Shown here one piece after another: positions 27,254 through 37,400 of a DNA stretch of 64,000 bases. The translations under genes and the position numbers were made by a program. Within the stretch, counting starts at the first letter, position 1. The number at the start of each line of letters is the position of its first letter. This stretch comes from Calothrix sp. NIES-4101 (GTDB taxonomy: Bacteria > Cyanobacteriota > Cyanobacteriia > Cyanobacteriales > Nostocaceae). Location: contig AP018280.1 in assembly GCA_004296455.1 (NCBI GenBank), positions 2,666,001-2,730,000 of the forward strand, written 5' to 3'. The notes below the pieces were generated by a model. The model was not told where the DNA came from. It made no database searches and worked only from the letters and a program-made list of their open reading frames with translations.

Positions 27254-28912
27254 TTACTGCCATACAAACACCTTAGCTTCATAAGCACCTAAATCAGTCA
27301 TTAGACAATTATCACCAGCATCCACATCATAATTACCCGTCCATTCGTGCCAAGTACCGTTTTCAGGGAAGTCAGGAACTGTATAACCTGCCAAAAATTC
27401 ACCCGATAAATTTGCCACAACTACCACACGAGAACCCTCATCATTCCAACGGGTATACGCTAACACCTTGGCTTCAGGATTTTCATGGAAAAAATTAATA
27501 TTTTCCGTATGGAGAGCATGACTTTGTTGACGCAGACTGATTAAACCCTTGTAATAGGCAAACAAGTCACGATTTAAATCGCCACCAAGTAATGTCCAAT
27601 CAATCTTAGCTTGGCTAGGAGTTTTATATTTATATTCTCCAAACTCCTCACCCATCCAAATTAGCGGAATCCCGATCGCAGTCATTAACAACACTACGCC
27701 CAGCCTAACACGACGAAAAGCCTCCGCATCCAAAATATTGCGATCGCCCAAATCTGCCATCAGATGATTGTGGTCATGGTTGGTGAGATAATTAACTACA
27801 TTCGTCGCCCCCATAAAACCTTGACGTTTGCAATCCAAGACATCTTTGAGACGTTCTAAATCAAAGGTATCGCCAGTAATATGTTCTAAAACGCAGTGAT
27901 AAAAACTATCATGCCAGCAACCATCCATCGGGCCATCAACATTGGTGATGCTGCTTGTTTCCGGGATATGTTCAGCCACATTGTAAAAAGGTTTGGCTCC
28001 AGCAGTTTGTTTTGCCTCTTGCACAATCCAGTGCATAAAATCATAATTGGCTATTTGTCGTGCAGCATCATAACGAATACCATCGATGTGATACTCCTGA
28101 ATCCAAAAGCGGATAATATCTCCAGTAAATTTACGTGCGGGATAAATATTTAATTTTTCATCATAATGCTCGTAATTAAACTCTGGCCCCCAATTATTAT
28201 CAGGATCGCGGGGTTCATGATGATACCAGTAATCATGGTCGATTTGAGTCAAGGGGGCGGAAGCTTCAGAGTGGTTATAAATCCCATCCATAATTACCCG
28301 AATGCCTCTACCATGACACTCATCAATCAATTTTTTTAAATCTGCGGTAGAACCATAGCTGGTTTCTGTGGCAAAGAAATGTCGAGGGTTGTAGCCCCAA
28401 CTGTAATCGCCGGGATATTCTTTAACTGGCAGTAATTCAATGGCGTTAACCCCCAAGTCGCATAAATAGTCTAACTTTTCGATCACATGTTTATACTTGC
28501 CTCGCAGATGCGGATCATCTTCACCACCGGAGAAGTCAGCAACATGTAATTCATAGATAACTAACTCATGATCGGCTGGTAATGGTTTATCGTCATACTT
28601 CCAAACATAAGTATCGACAATTTTCTCACCATCTTTGATGTGGACAATACTATTTTCACTTGCACTTTTACCATCGATATCGGTTGCGTAGGGATCGGTG
28701 ACATCTACCCATTGATCTGGCTCAAAAAACCAACTTTTTGATTGGATTTTAAATTTATATTGGTAACTCCCATCTTCTAAGTCAACATGAGTGCGAAAAT
28801 AACCATCCTCACCTTTTTTCATGGGTATTTCTTGCCAATCAGAAAAAGAACCTACTAAAGCGGCGGCATTATTATAAGGAGCAAATAAACTAAATTCTAT
28901 AGAGCTAGACAT
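27254..28912 (-). CDS. GH13 alpha-glucan enzyme with N-terminal CBM48
   Basis: From ATG 28912 (AAGGA at 28918-28922) the protein has 552 residues. An early-set/CBM48-like domain (about 1-105; FAPYNNAAALVGSFSDW) precedes a GH13 barrel with the nucleophile D282 (GIRYDAARQ), acid/base E314 (NVAEHIPE) and third acid D380 (LTNHDHNH). This is the layout of branching or debranching and maltooligosyltrehalose-type enzymes. The exact specificity cannot be set from sequence alone. There is no signal peptide, so it probably acts on cytoplasmic glycogen. A second GH13 enzyme lies at 55872-57404. The upstream in-frame start at 28954 is rejected because the site at 28918 fits 28912. Confidence 0.85.
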   Translation of the reverse strand: MSSSIEFSLFAPYNNAAALVGSFSDWQEIPMKKGEDGYFRTHVDLEDGSYQYKFKIQSKSWFFEPDQWVDVTDPYATDIDGKSASENSIVHIKDGEKIVDTYVWKYDDKPLPADHELVIYELHVADFSGGEDDPHLRGKYKHVIEKLDYLCDLGVNAIELLPVKEYPGDYSWGYNPRHFFATETSYGSTADLKKLIDECHGRGIRVIMDGIYNHSEASAPLTQIDHDYWYHHEPRDPDNNWGPEFNYEHYDEKLNIYPARKFTGDIIRFWIQEYHIDGIRYDAARQIANYDFMHWIVQEAKQTAGAKPFYNVAEHIPETSSITNVDGPMDGCWHDSFYHCVLEHITGDTFDLERLKDVLDCKRQGFMGATNVVNYLTNHDHNHLMADLGDRNILDAEAFRRVRLGVVLLMTAIGIPLIWMGEEFGEYKYKTPSQAKIDWTLLGGDLNRDLFAYYKGLISLRQQSHALHTENINFFHENPEAKVLAYTRWNDEGSRVVVVANLSGEFLAGYTVPDFPENGTWHEWTGNYDVDAGDNCLMTDLGAYEAKVFVWQ

Positions 28913-29700
28913 ACAATTCCTTTGTGGAGGATGAGTATCAACTGATGGTTGCATTGTCTGATGTTCCCCCAGGAAAGCACATCATTCCGACGAATAAAAC
29001 ATTGAATTGATTCGCTATTCCTCAAGATTTACTTATTTCATCCAGCAGACGGACAAAAAGATTTGTCAGATGTTGAATTCATATTTCTCATAATTTCTGT
29101 TTGTGTTTATCTTGATATTACTCTTGGTAAGTAGTCTGACAAAAATAATTATATTCATTGCGAGCGAAGCGTTCGCCGAAGGCGTTCCCGCCGGTAAGCA
29201 ACCGCAAGGGCTGGGATTGCTACCCTACGCGAAGGCTTTGCCTACATTCCGCTTTACCCCATTCGCAATGACATTATGTAATTAATTCTGTTTAGTTACT
29301 TAATTTGCTTTGCTTAAAAATATTGATATTATCAAACTTCACGAAGCTTGTGCTGCCACCAAAATCCTCTATTTCCAAAGAGAACATTTGCCCACTTATA
29401 TTCATAAATTAAATATTCATAGCTTAAATAGGATTACTATATACCTTGCGACTGATATATATCTACCAATTTACAACTCAAATTTATCCATAAGGTAGGT
29501 TAATTTTAGATGAACAAAAGTCTAAAGTAACTATTAAGTTTGCTGGTGGAGATTTTTAGCTGAGAATATCATCACAGCTAATTTTAAGTAGAGAAACAAG
29601 CAAAATAATACTTGGCGATCGCATCGCATTTTTTGATTACGAATACTTCTATCAAAACAACTGTACCTATTCCCGATTATCCCCAAAGAAAAATTAAATT
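28913..29700. other. 788-base gene-free region
   Basis: Short frames here look spurious; one (29103-29285) simply reads through a palindromic repeat (29155-29271). The region must hold the promoters of the divergent GH13 and FAD/Rieske genes. I see no RNA gene. Confidence 0.55.
29155..29271. repeat. Small palindromic repeat element (117 bp)
   Basis: The ends TCATTGCGA (29155-29163) and TCGCAATGA (29263-29271) are perfect inverted copies. The interior is GC-rich with nested pairs such as GCGAAGCGTTCGC, in sharp contrast to the AT-rich flanks. Such elements are common between genes of filamentous cyanobacteria. It has no coding capacity. Confidence 0.7.
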
Positions 29701-31206
29701 ATGTCTAACTTAACAGGAAAACATATTTCATATTGGATTGACTCTACACCTACAGCTAATTTTCCAGTACTTAGTCATAACTTATCTGTGGATGTTGCAA
29801 TTGTTGGTGCCGGTATTGCAGGAATTACGGCTGCAATATTACTCAAACGTGCCGGAAAAACAGTTGCAGTGATTGAGTCTCAACAAATATCTACAGGTGT
29901 AAGTGGTCACACCACAGCTAAAATTACCTCACTTCATCAATTAATTTACGCAGATTTAATTAAAAATCATGGTGAAGAAAAAGCCCGCATCTATGCTCAA
30001 TCCAACCAAGCAGCACTAGAATTTGTTGTTAAAACCATTACCGAAGAGCAAATTGACTGTGACTTTAGCCGTCAGAGTGCTTATACATTCGCAGAAACCG
30101 AGGAAAATCTCCAAGATATTGAAAAAGAAGTGGAAGCAGCACTGAAACTCGGATTACCTGCTTCTTTTGTCCGTGAAACTTCCCTACCCTTCCCGATCGC
30201 TGGCGCAATTAAGTTTGATAATCAAGCACAGTTTCACTCACGCAAATACTTATTACACCTGATTCAACAAATACCTGGCGATGGCAGTTATGTATTTGAA
30301 AATACCAGAGTTCAGAAGGTAGAGGAGGATAATTCTTGTCAAGTCATTACCGATCAAGGAATTGTCCAGGCACAAAATATCATCATCGCCACGAATATCC
30401 CGATCGCAGATGAGGGTTTATTCTTTGCCAAAACATACCCCAAACGCTCTTACATAGTAGGTGCCAAAATATCTGCTGACAAAGCGCCACAGGGAATGTA
30501 TATCGGCTCAGGAGAAAAATATTACTCCATTCGTACTACTCCCTATGAAGGTGAGTTATTGTTGCTTGTTGGTGGTGGGGGTCACAAAGTAGGGGCTGTA
30601 GAAGATACTGAAGAAAAGTATCTCGACCTGGAAAATTATACTCGCTCCCGTTTTGATGTTGAGTCTTTTAAATATCGTTGGTCTACTCAGGATTTTGTCT
30701 CCTTTGATAAGTTACCATACATCGGCAAACTAACCCCCTTAAGCCAACGTACCTATGTAGCAACAGGATTTAGCCTCTGGGGGATGACCAAAGGAACTCT
30801 GTCGGGAATGATCCTGGCAGATACGATTTTAGGAATTAAAAATCCTGCTGCTGATTTATATGACGCAACTCGCGCCACTCCTTTTGTGAATCCACAAGGT
30901 ATAAAACAGAACATTGAAGTGGGAACTCATTGGATTGGCGATCGCCTCAAGGGGTGGGGTAAAAACTTGAATGATGTGGGGATAGGTGAAGGAAAGCTAG
31001 TCACTGTTGATGGTGATAAGGTAGCTGCTTACCGAGATGAAACTGGAAACATTCATGCGGTTTCTGCGGTATGTCCTCACTTAGGCTGCGTTGTCGCCTG
31101 GAATAGTGGTGAAAAAAGTTGGGATTGTCCCTGTCACGGTTCACGTTTTAGCTGCACTGGTGAAATTTTACATGGCCCCACAGTCAAGGATTTAAAGAAA
31201 TTTTAG
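29701..31206 (+). CDS. FAD-dependent oxidoreductase with C-terminal Rieske domain
   Basis: The 501-residue protein has a DAO-type FAD domain, with dinucleotide motif GAGIAG at 36-41 and sarcosine/glycine oxidase-like segments. It ends in a Rieske [2Fe-2S] domain with ligands C458 and H460 (CPHLGC) and C476 and H479 (CPCHGSRF), plus the usual disulfide pair C463/C478. Electrons would pass from an unknown amine or similar substrate through FAD to the cluster, or in reverse. A short-chain dehydrogenase gene follows after 19 bases with a strong ribosome-binding site, so the two form an operon. It is cytoplasmic: no signal peptide is seen. Confidence 0.9.
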   Translation: MSNLTGKHISYWIDSTPTANFPVLSHNLSVDVAIVGAGIAGITAAILLKRAGKTVAVIESQQISTGVSGHTTAKITSLHQLIYADLIKNHGEEKARIYAQSNQAALEFVVKTITEEQIDCDFSRQSAYTFAETEENLQDIEKEVEAALKLGLPASFVRETSLPFPIAGAIKFDNQAQFHSRKYLLHLIQQIPGDGSYVFENTRVQKVEEDNSCQVITDQGIVQAQNIIIATNIPIADEGLFFAKTYPKRSYIVGAKISADKAPQGMYIGSGEKYYSIRTTPYEGELLLLVGGGGHKVGAVEDTEEKYLDLENYTRSRFDVESFKYRWSTQDFVSFDKLPYIGKLTPLSQRTYVATGFSLWGMTKGTLSGMILADTILGIKNPAADLYDATRATPFVNPQGIKQNIEVGTHWIGDRLKGWGKNLNDVGIGEGKLVTVDGDKVAAYRDETGNIHAVSAVCPHLGCVVAWNSGEKSWDCPCHGSRFSCTGEILHGPTVKDLKKF

Positions 31207-31225
31207 TACCAAAAGGAGGAAAATT

Positions 31226-32086
31226 ATGACAAGCAGTAAAGAGCAATCACAACCTCAGCAACAGGAAATCCAAACTGATAGTGAAGCGGAAATGCTAACT
31301 AAGCCGAAGTTTGATGATGCCCAGTATCGTGGAAGCGGCAAGTTAGAGGGTAAGGTAGCACTGATTACCGGAGGCGATAGTGGTATTGGTCGAGCGGTAG
31401 CGATCGCTTATGCGAAGGAAGGTGCGAATGTGGCGATCATTTATCACAAAGAACACGAAGACGCAGAAAACACAAAGCGTCTAGTTGAAGAACAAAAACA
31501 GCATTGTCTAACAATTGCTGGTGATATTGGGGATGAAAAGTTTTGTCAACAAGTGGTTGAACAAACGGTAGCCCAACTGGGACATCTCGATATTTTAGTT
31601 AATAATGCTGCCGAACAACATCCTAAAGAAAGCATTGAAGAAATTAGCGCTGAACAATTGGAACGTACTTTTCGTACCAATATTTTCTCGATGTTTTATC
31701 TGACTAAAGCCGCATTACCTTACTTAAAAGCGGGTAGTGCAATTATTAATACCACCTCGGTAACTGCTTATAAAGGTAGTTCCCATTTGTTAGATTATTC
31801 TTCCACAAAAGGGGCAATTGTTGCTTTTACTCGTTCTCTTTCCCAATCTTTAATTGACAAAGGCATTCGTGTGAATGGTGTTGCTCCTGGCCCAATTTGG
31901 ACACCTTTGATTACCTCGACTTTCCCTCAAGAAAGAATTGAAACCTTTGGCTCACAATCACCAATGCAACGTCCTGGTCAACCAGAAGAAATTGCACCAT
32001 CTTTTGTTTTTCTTGCCTCGGATGATTCATCATATTTCGCAGGTCAAATTCTCCATCCAAATGGAGGAATAATTGTTAATAGTTAA
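31226..32086 (+). CDS. Short-chain dehydrogenase (YghA-like)
   Basis: The 286-residue SDR has an extended N-terminus (about 40 residues with QYRGSGKLEGK), the cofactor motif TGGDSGIG (about 49-56), NNAAE, and the catalytic Ser and Tyr-Lys in TTSVTAYKG and DYSSTKGA. The extended N-terminus and PNGG near the end fit the YghA-type subfamily often found with stress genes. The substrate is unknown; NAD(P)-linked alcohol or aldehyde chemistry is likely. AAGGAGGA at 31213-31220 is one of the strongest ribosome-binding sites here. It probably shares a transcript with the upstream FAD/Rieske gene. Confidence 0.9.
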   Translation: MTSSKEQSQPQQQEIQTDSEAEMLTKPKFDDAQYRGSGKLEGKVALITGGDSGIGRAVAIAYAKEGANVAIIYHKEHEDAENTKRLVEEQKQHCLTIAGDIGDEKFCQQVVEQTVAQLGHLDILVNNAAEQHPKESIEEISAEQLERTFRTNIFSMFYLTKAALPYLKAGSAIINTTSVTAYKGSSHLLDYSSTKGAIVAFTRSLSQSLIDKGIRVNGVAPGPIWTPLITSTFPQERIETFGSQSPMQRPGQPEEIAPSFVFLASDDSSYFAGQILHPNGGIIVNS

Positions 32087-32208
32087 TTATTTTTTTCACA
32101 CGAAAAATTCTGCCAACGGTAGGTAAACAGATTGAGTAGAGATGTATAATTTTGGGAGGTTAAACCTCCCATTTAATGATTTGAGGCAGAGAATTGAGGA
32201 GTATATTT

Positions 32209-33105
32209 GTGAAAATTCGCGTCTTCTGGAGATTAATTAAAGAGTCATTTAAAGAATATAATAAAGATAAAGTATCTCGGCTAGCTGCCGCTTTATCCTA
32301 TTACACAATTTTTTCGCTCGCACCTCTATTAATAATTGCGATCGCCATTGCTGGTTTTTTCTTTGGAGAAGAAGCTGCCAAAGGGCAAATAGTCTTCCAA
32401 CTACAAGGCTTGTTGGGGAAAGATGGCGCAGAAGTGATTCAACTGGCAATTGAAAATGCAGCTAAACCTAGCAATAACGGTTTATTTGCCTCTTTAGTAA
32501 GTATTGCTATTCTTCTATTTGGTGCTTCGGGAGTTTTTACAGAACTTCAAGATGCGCTCAACACAGTCTGGGAAGTCAAACCAAAATCAAATCTGGGATT
32601 TACACAACTAATTCGCAAGCGTTTTTTATCATTTGCAATGGTTCTAGTAATTGGTTTTCTGCTGTTAGTATCACTCTTAATTAGTGCTTTACTCACAGGT
32701 ATAAGTAATTACACGATTAGTCTACTACCTGGAAATGACTTAATTTGGCAAATTATTAATAATATATTTTCATTTTCAGTTATTACCCTTTTATTTGCCA
32801 TGATTTTTAAATTTCTCCCAGATGTAACAATTACTTGGGGAGATGTATCTGTGGGAGCAATTATTACGGCTTTATTATTTGTTCTTGGTAAGTCACTAAT
32901 TGGTTTGTATTTAGGAAATAACAGCTTTAGCTCTACTTATGGTGCAGCAGGTTCAATTATAATTGTTTTAGTTTGGACTTATTATTCCGCTCAAATTTTG
33001 TTTTTCGGCGCTGAGTTTACACAAGTCTACGCCAGAAAATATGGCTCCCAAATCCTCCCCGATAAAAATGCAGTCCAGGTGCCAAATTCTAAAGATTATT
33101 CTTGA
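32209..33105 (+). CDS. YihY/BrkB-family membrane protein
   Basis: The 298-residue protein has the family start region (KDKVSRLAAALSYYTIFSLAPLL) and about six membrane spans, including FGASGVFTELQDALNTVWEV between spans. BrkB/YihY proteins are inner-membrane proteins of uncertain role, sometimes described as transporters. The GTG start at 32209 is chosen because GAGGAG (32196-32201) lies seven bases before it; the TTG at 32194 overlaps that site. The 3' end overlaps the convergent histidine kinase gene by 10 bases. Confidence 0.88.
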   Translation: MKIRVFWRLIKESFKEYNKDKVSRLAAALSYYTIFSLAPLLIIAIAIAGFFFGEEAAKGQIVFQLQGLLGKDGAEVIQLAIENAAKPSNNGLFASLVSIAILLFGASGVFTELQDALNTVWEVKPKSNLGFTQLIRKRFLSFAMVLVIGFLLLVSLLISALLTGISNYTISLLPGNDLIWQIINNIFSFSVITLLFAMIFKFLPDVTITWGDVSVGAIITALLFVLGKSLIGLYLGNNSFSSTYGAAGSIIIVLVWTYYSAQILFFGAEFTQVYARKYGSQILPDKNAVQVPNSKDYS

Positions 33106-34298
33106 TTTTTATAGGCAAAATTGATGGGAAAAATCACCGTAAATGTAGACCCTTTCCCCACCTCCGAACTCAGATAAATTCTCCCTTGCAATAAATGCAC
33201 CAATTTATCAACAATTGCTAAACCTAATCCCGTACTATCTGAGGGATGATTTTTACCAGGAATAAGCGCGCGTTCAAAAGGTTGAAAAATACGCAAATGG
33301 TCTTTTGCTGCAATGCCAATTCCTGTATCCTCAACTAATATTAACCATTCTTGAGGGGAAATCAAACGACATATAATTGAGATACTACCTACTTCCGTAT
33401 AACGAATCGCATTACTTACAAGATTCATCAAAATTTGTTGCATTCGCATCACATCGGTAATAACTTGATTCGGTGCATTTTGGTAATCAACTAATAGTTG
33501 TAGTCCCCGGGAAGATGCCAGCGATTCCATAGTTTCATACACTGTGTTAATCAGCATTTCGACATTTGTTCGTTCCAGGTTAAGGGGTATTTTGCCAGCT
33601 TCACAGCGAGATAATTCTAAGGCATCATTAATTAAGGTTAGGAGCTTACGAGCATTTCCTAAAACTCGTTCAATATGTGTCAAACTAGTTGCAGTATCTC
33701 TTATTTCCGTTGTCCGAGATTGGCGTAAAAATAAATCTGAGTAATTAATAATCGAGCTAAGTGGTGTTTTTAGCTCATGTGCAAGCTGGGAAATATTATC
33801 TTGATTAGCATTAACTAGACGCTGAAGTTCTTCAATAGTCAAACTTAATTGATGCTGTACCTGTTGTAATTCCTGCAATCTTTGCTCGACATAGCTATGA
33901 AAACATTGAGCGATGGCGGAATCTACAACCGCATCTATTAATGACATTGCTCGAAGAACTTCTTCTGCTGTTCCCTGTAATAATTCAACACTGATATTCG
34001 CAAGAATTGTGGTTCTGAGTAGATGATACTCCCGCACCACTTCTCTGGGATCAAAATCTTGTTTTGCTCTGAGTGCTCCATGCTTAAAACTGGCTTGGGC
34101 AATTGTTTCAAAATCGCTCTCTTCTGTTTGAGCTAAAACAGTTGCTAAAGCAGTTAAAACATCACCAATATGGTTCAAAACAGCTTGACGAGTTAGATGT
34201 TCTGTGCTTCTAACTTGTCCATCACGAATAACCCTATCAACCCACTGTTGTGCAATGACATCTACTTTATCAGCAAGTAGTTGACTGAAATCTCTCAT
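33096..34298 (-). CDS. Histidine kinase with RsbRD-type N-terminal domain
   Basis: The 400-residue kinase starts with a helical RsbRD_N-like sensor (about 5-140; DKVDVIAQQWVDRVIRDGQ, FDPREVVREYHLLR), then a coiled coil, HisKA with H174 (LAHELKTPL) and an ATPase domain (VEDTGIGIAAKD; GLGLAIV). It is cytoplasmic with no receiver. RsbRD-type domains in other bacteria belong to stress-signalling systems, which fits the surroundings. The cognate regulator is not adjacent. Its last 10 bases overlap those of the BrkB gene on the other strand. Confidence 0.88.
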   Translation of the reverse strand: MRDFSQLLADKVDVIAQQWVDRVIRDGQVRSTEHLTRQAVLNHIGDVLTALATVLAQTEESDFETIAQASFKHGALRAKQDFDPREVVREYHLLRTTILANISVELLQGTAEEVLRAMSLIDAVVDSAIAQCFHSYVEQRLQELQQVQHQLSLTIEELQRLVNANQDNISQLAHELKTPLSSIINYSDLFLRQSRTTEIRDTATSLTHIERVLGNARKLLTLINDALELSRCEAGKIPLNLERTNVEMLINTVYETMESLASSRGLQLLVDYQNAPNQVITDVMRMQQILMNLVSNAIRYTEVGSISIICRLISPQEWLILVEDTGIGIAAKDHLRIFQPFERALIPGKNHPSDSTGLGLAIVDKLVHLLQGRIYLSSEVGKGSTFTVIFPINFAYKNQE

Positions 34299-34448
34299 CA
34301 GAAAAGCCGGGGGGAATATAATTTCTTAGCATACTCTTTTGAGACAATATCTGACTATTATTGTTACCTCCTTCTGAGGAGATATTTTTACCCCAATACC
34401 CGATTCAGTGGTTATAGTTACTAACCACTCAATTTACGACTTTTTACA

Positions 34449-37400
34449 TTATTTGTATAACCAAACTCGTAATAAAGAAAGTAATTGCTCAGTATCTATT
34501 GGCTTTGTAATGTAATCAGAAGCACCAGCATCAATACATTTTTCGCGATCGCCTTGCATGGCTTTTGCTGTTAAAGCAATAATCGGTAGATTTTTAAATT
34601 GTGGTTGTTGGCGAAGATTACGGGTAGTTTCATAACCATCCATTTCTGGCATCATCACATCCATGAGCACAATATTAATATCAGGATTCGCTTGTAAAAC
34701 TTCAATCCCATCTCTACCATTTTCGGCAAATAAAACTTGCATTTGATAGCCTTCTAAAAGACTGGTAAGAGCAAAGATATTACGGACATCATCGTCAACA
34801 ATGAGTATTTTTTTATTTGCGAGTATGGGGTCAAAAGTCCGCAAATTCTCTAGCATTTCCTGCTGAGTTTTTGGCAAATTTGCTTGGACACGATGTAAAA
34901 ATAAAGCAGTTTCTTCCAGCAATCTTTCCGGCGATCGCACATTTTTAATAATAATTGTTTCTGTCAGTCGTCGAAGTTTAGTTTCTTCTTGTTGGGATAT
35001 TTCTTTGCCTGTGTAGACAATAATGGGAATTTTAATCAGGCTTGGTTGCTCTTTGATTTGCTCAATTAATTCAAACCCGCTCATATCGGGTAAACCCAAA
35101 TCTAAAACAATGCAATCGACTCGATGTGTTTGCAGAAATGACAATGCTTCTGCACCCGTGCCGACAGATGTACTTTTAACATCGCTGTTGCCAATTAAGG
35201 CAATAATACTATTAGCTTGTACCTGATCATCTTCAATGATTAAAAGATTTTTGACCTTACGTTGAACAAAATCCTTAATTTCAGTTAATATTTGTGTCAA
35301 AACTTCTTTAGAAACAGGTTTTTGTAAATATGCGATCGCACCTAATTGTAAACCACGCTGTTCTCGATCATCAACAGACATAATATGTACTGGAATATGG
35401 CGAGTTTCCGGATCACGTTTGAGTTGATCTAAAACTGTCCAACCATCCATTTCTGGCATATATATATCCAGGGTAATGGCATGAGGCTTAAACTGTTTTG
35501 CTAATGCTAAACCTTGTTTGCCTCGTAAAGCAATCAGAACTTTAAAGCCTTGTTCCCTTGCCATATCCAAAAGAATTCGAGCAAATTTAGTATCATCTTC
35601 AATGATTAATAAAATACGCTCTTCTTTTGGTGTAATGAAATTTCTATCATCAGGTATTTCACTTTGGTGAATAATAGGAGGTGATTGACTGAGAGAAACT
35701 TCGCCTTTTTTTGCTCTCTCCCTATTTCCCTGCTCACCCATCTCCTGTTTATGAGGGAAGGTGAAAAACTGCGGTAAAAATAAAGTAAAGACACTCCCTT
35801 CTCCTGTTTGACTTCTTAACTCAATTCTGCCACCCAATAATTGAGCTAATTCACGACTAATTGACAAACCTAAGCCTGTTCCACCATATTTGCGACTCGT
35901 GGAACCATCAGCTTGTTGAAATGCCTCAAATATTACTTTCTGTTTGTTAAATGGAATGCCAATGCCAGTATCACTAATGGCAAAGGTGATCATATTTTCA
36001 GGAGCGATACCAATTGTAAGAGTTATACTTCCTTGTTCGGTAAACTTAAACGCATTAGAAAGTAAATTTTTAAGAATTTGTTGTAGACGCTTGATATCAG
36101 TAGCAATTGTCTCCGGTAAATTTTCATCTAATTGAATGACAAAATTCAAGCCTTTAGTTTCTGCAAGATATTGAAAATTTCTCTCTAAATTTAGTTTTAA
36201 GTCCAGCAAACGCAATTGCTCAACTTCTACAGATAAATTACCTGACTCAATCTTAGCTAAATCGAGAATATCATTTATTAACTCTAATAAATCTGAACCA
36301 GCAGAATGAATAATACGACTATACTCTATCTCTTTTTCTGTTAAATTGCCATCAGTATTCTCGGCTAGCAACTTCGCTAAAATTAATAAACTATTCAGAG
36401 GTGTCCGCAACTCATGGGACATATTCGCCAAGAACTCTGACTTATATTTAGAGGATACAGCTAATTGTTCAGCTTTTTCTTCTAAAGCTTGTCTTGCTAA
36501 CTCAATTTCCTGATTTTTAGCTTCAACTTCATGCTTTTGCTTCTCTAATAATTCGGCTTTTTCTTCTAATTCTTCGTTGAGTTGTTGCAACTCTTCATTC
36601 GATTGCTTTAATTCTTCTTGCTGATGTTTTAAAAGTAATTCCGATTCTTGTAATGCTTGCGTTTGCTCCGCCAAAACTTGGTTACTCTGTTGGAGTTCAT
36701 TTTGCTGGTGTTGCAACTCGTTGGCTAAATTTTGAGATTCTTCTAGTAATTGTTGAGTGCGGATATCGGAAAAAATATTATTTAAAGCAACACCAATAAT
36801 TTCACTTATTTGTTCTAAAAAATCTAAATGTAACTTACTGAAAAGTTGAAATGAAGCCATTTCTAAAACAGCCAGCACTTGATTTTCAAATAAAATCGGT
36901 AAAACAACTATATTTAATGGCGTAGCATCTCCTAAACCAGAACTAATCCGAATATAATCATGAGGAACTTGTGTGAGCGAAATTCGTTGCTTTTCGAGAG
37001 CACATTGTCCTACCAATCCCTCACCCAACTTAAACTGATTTGCGAGATTTTTCCGCGTTTGGTAAGCATACGAACTAAATAATTTTAGTATCGGCTCGTC
37101 ATCTTGAGAATCCATCACATAAAAAACGCCCTGTGATGCTCCAATCAAAGGAGCTAAATAGGATATAATCAAACGCGTTACAGTTTCTAAATCCCTACGT
37201 CCTTGTAAAATTTGACTAAATTCTGCTAGATTTGACTGTAGCCAAGTTTGCTGCTCATTTTGGTAATTGGTGTCACGCAAATTAGCAATCATTCGGTTCA
37301 TAGTGCGTGTCAATAAACCAATTTCATCTACGCGATCGCTTTCTGGTAAACTAACAGATAAGTCTCCCTCTCCCAATGATTCCGCTATCTGAGAAAATCT

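Noticed and set aside
29103-29285. Sixty-residue frame
   Set aside because: It is a translation of the palindromic repeat at 29155-29271.
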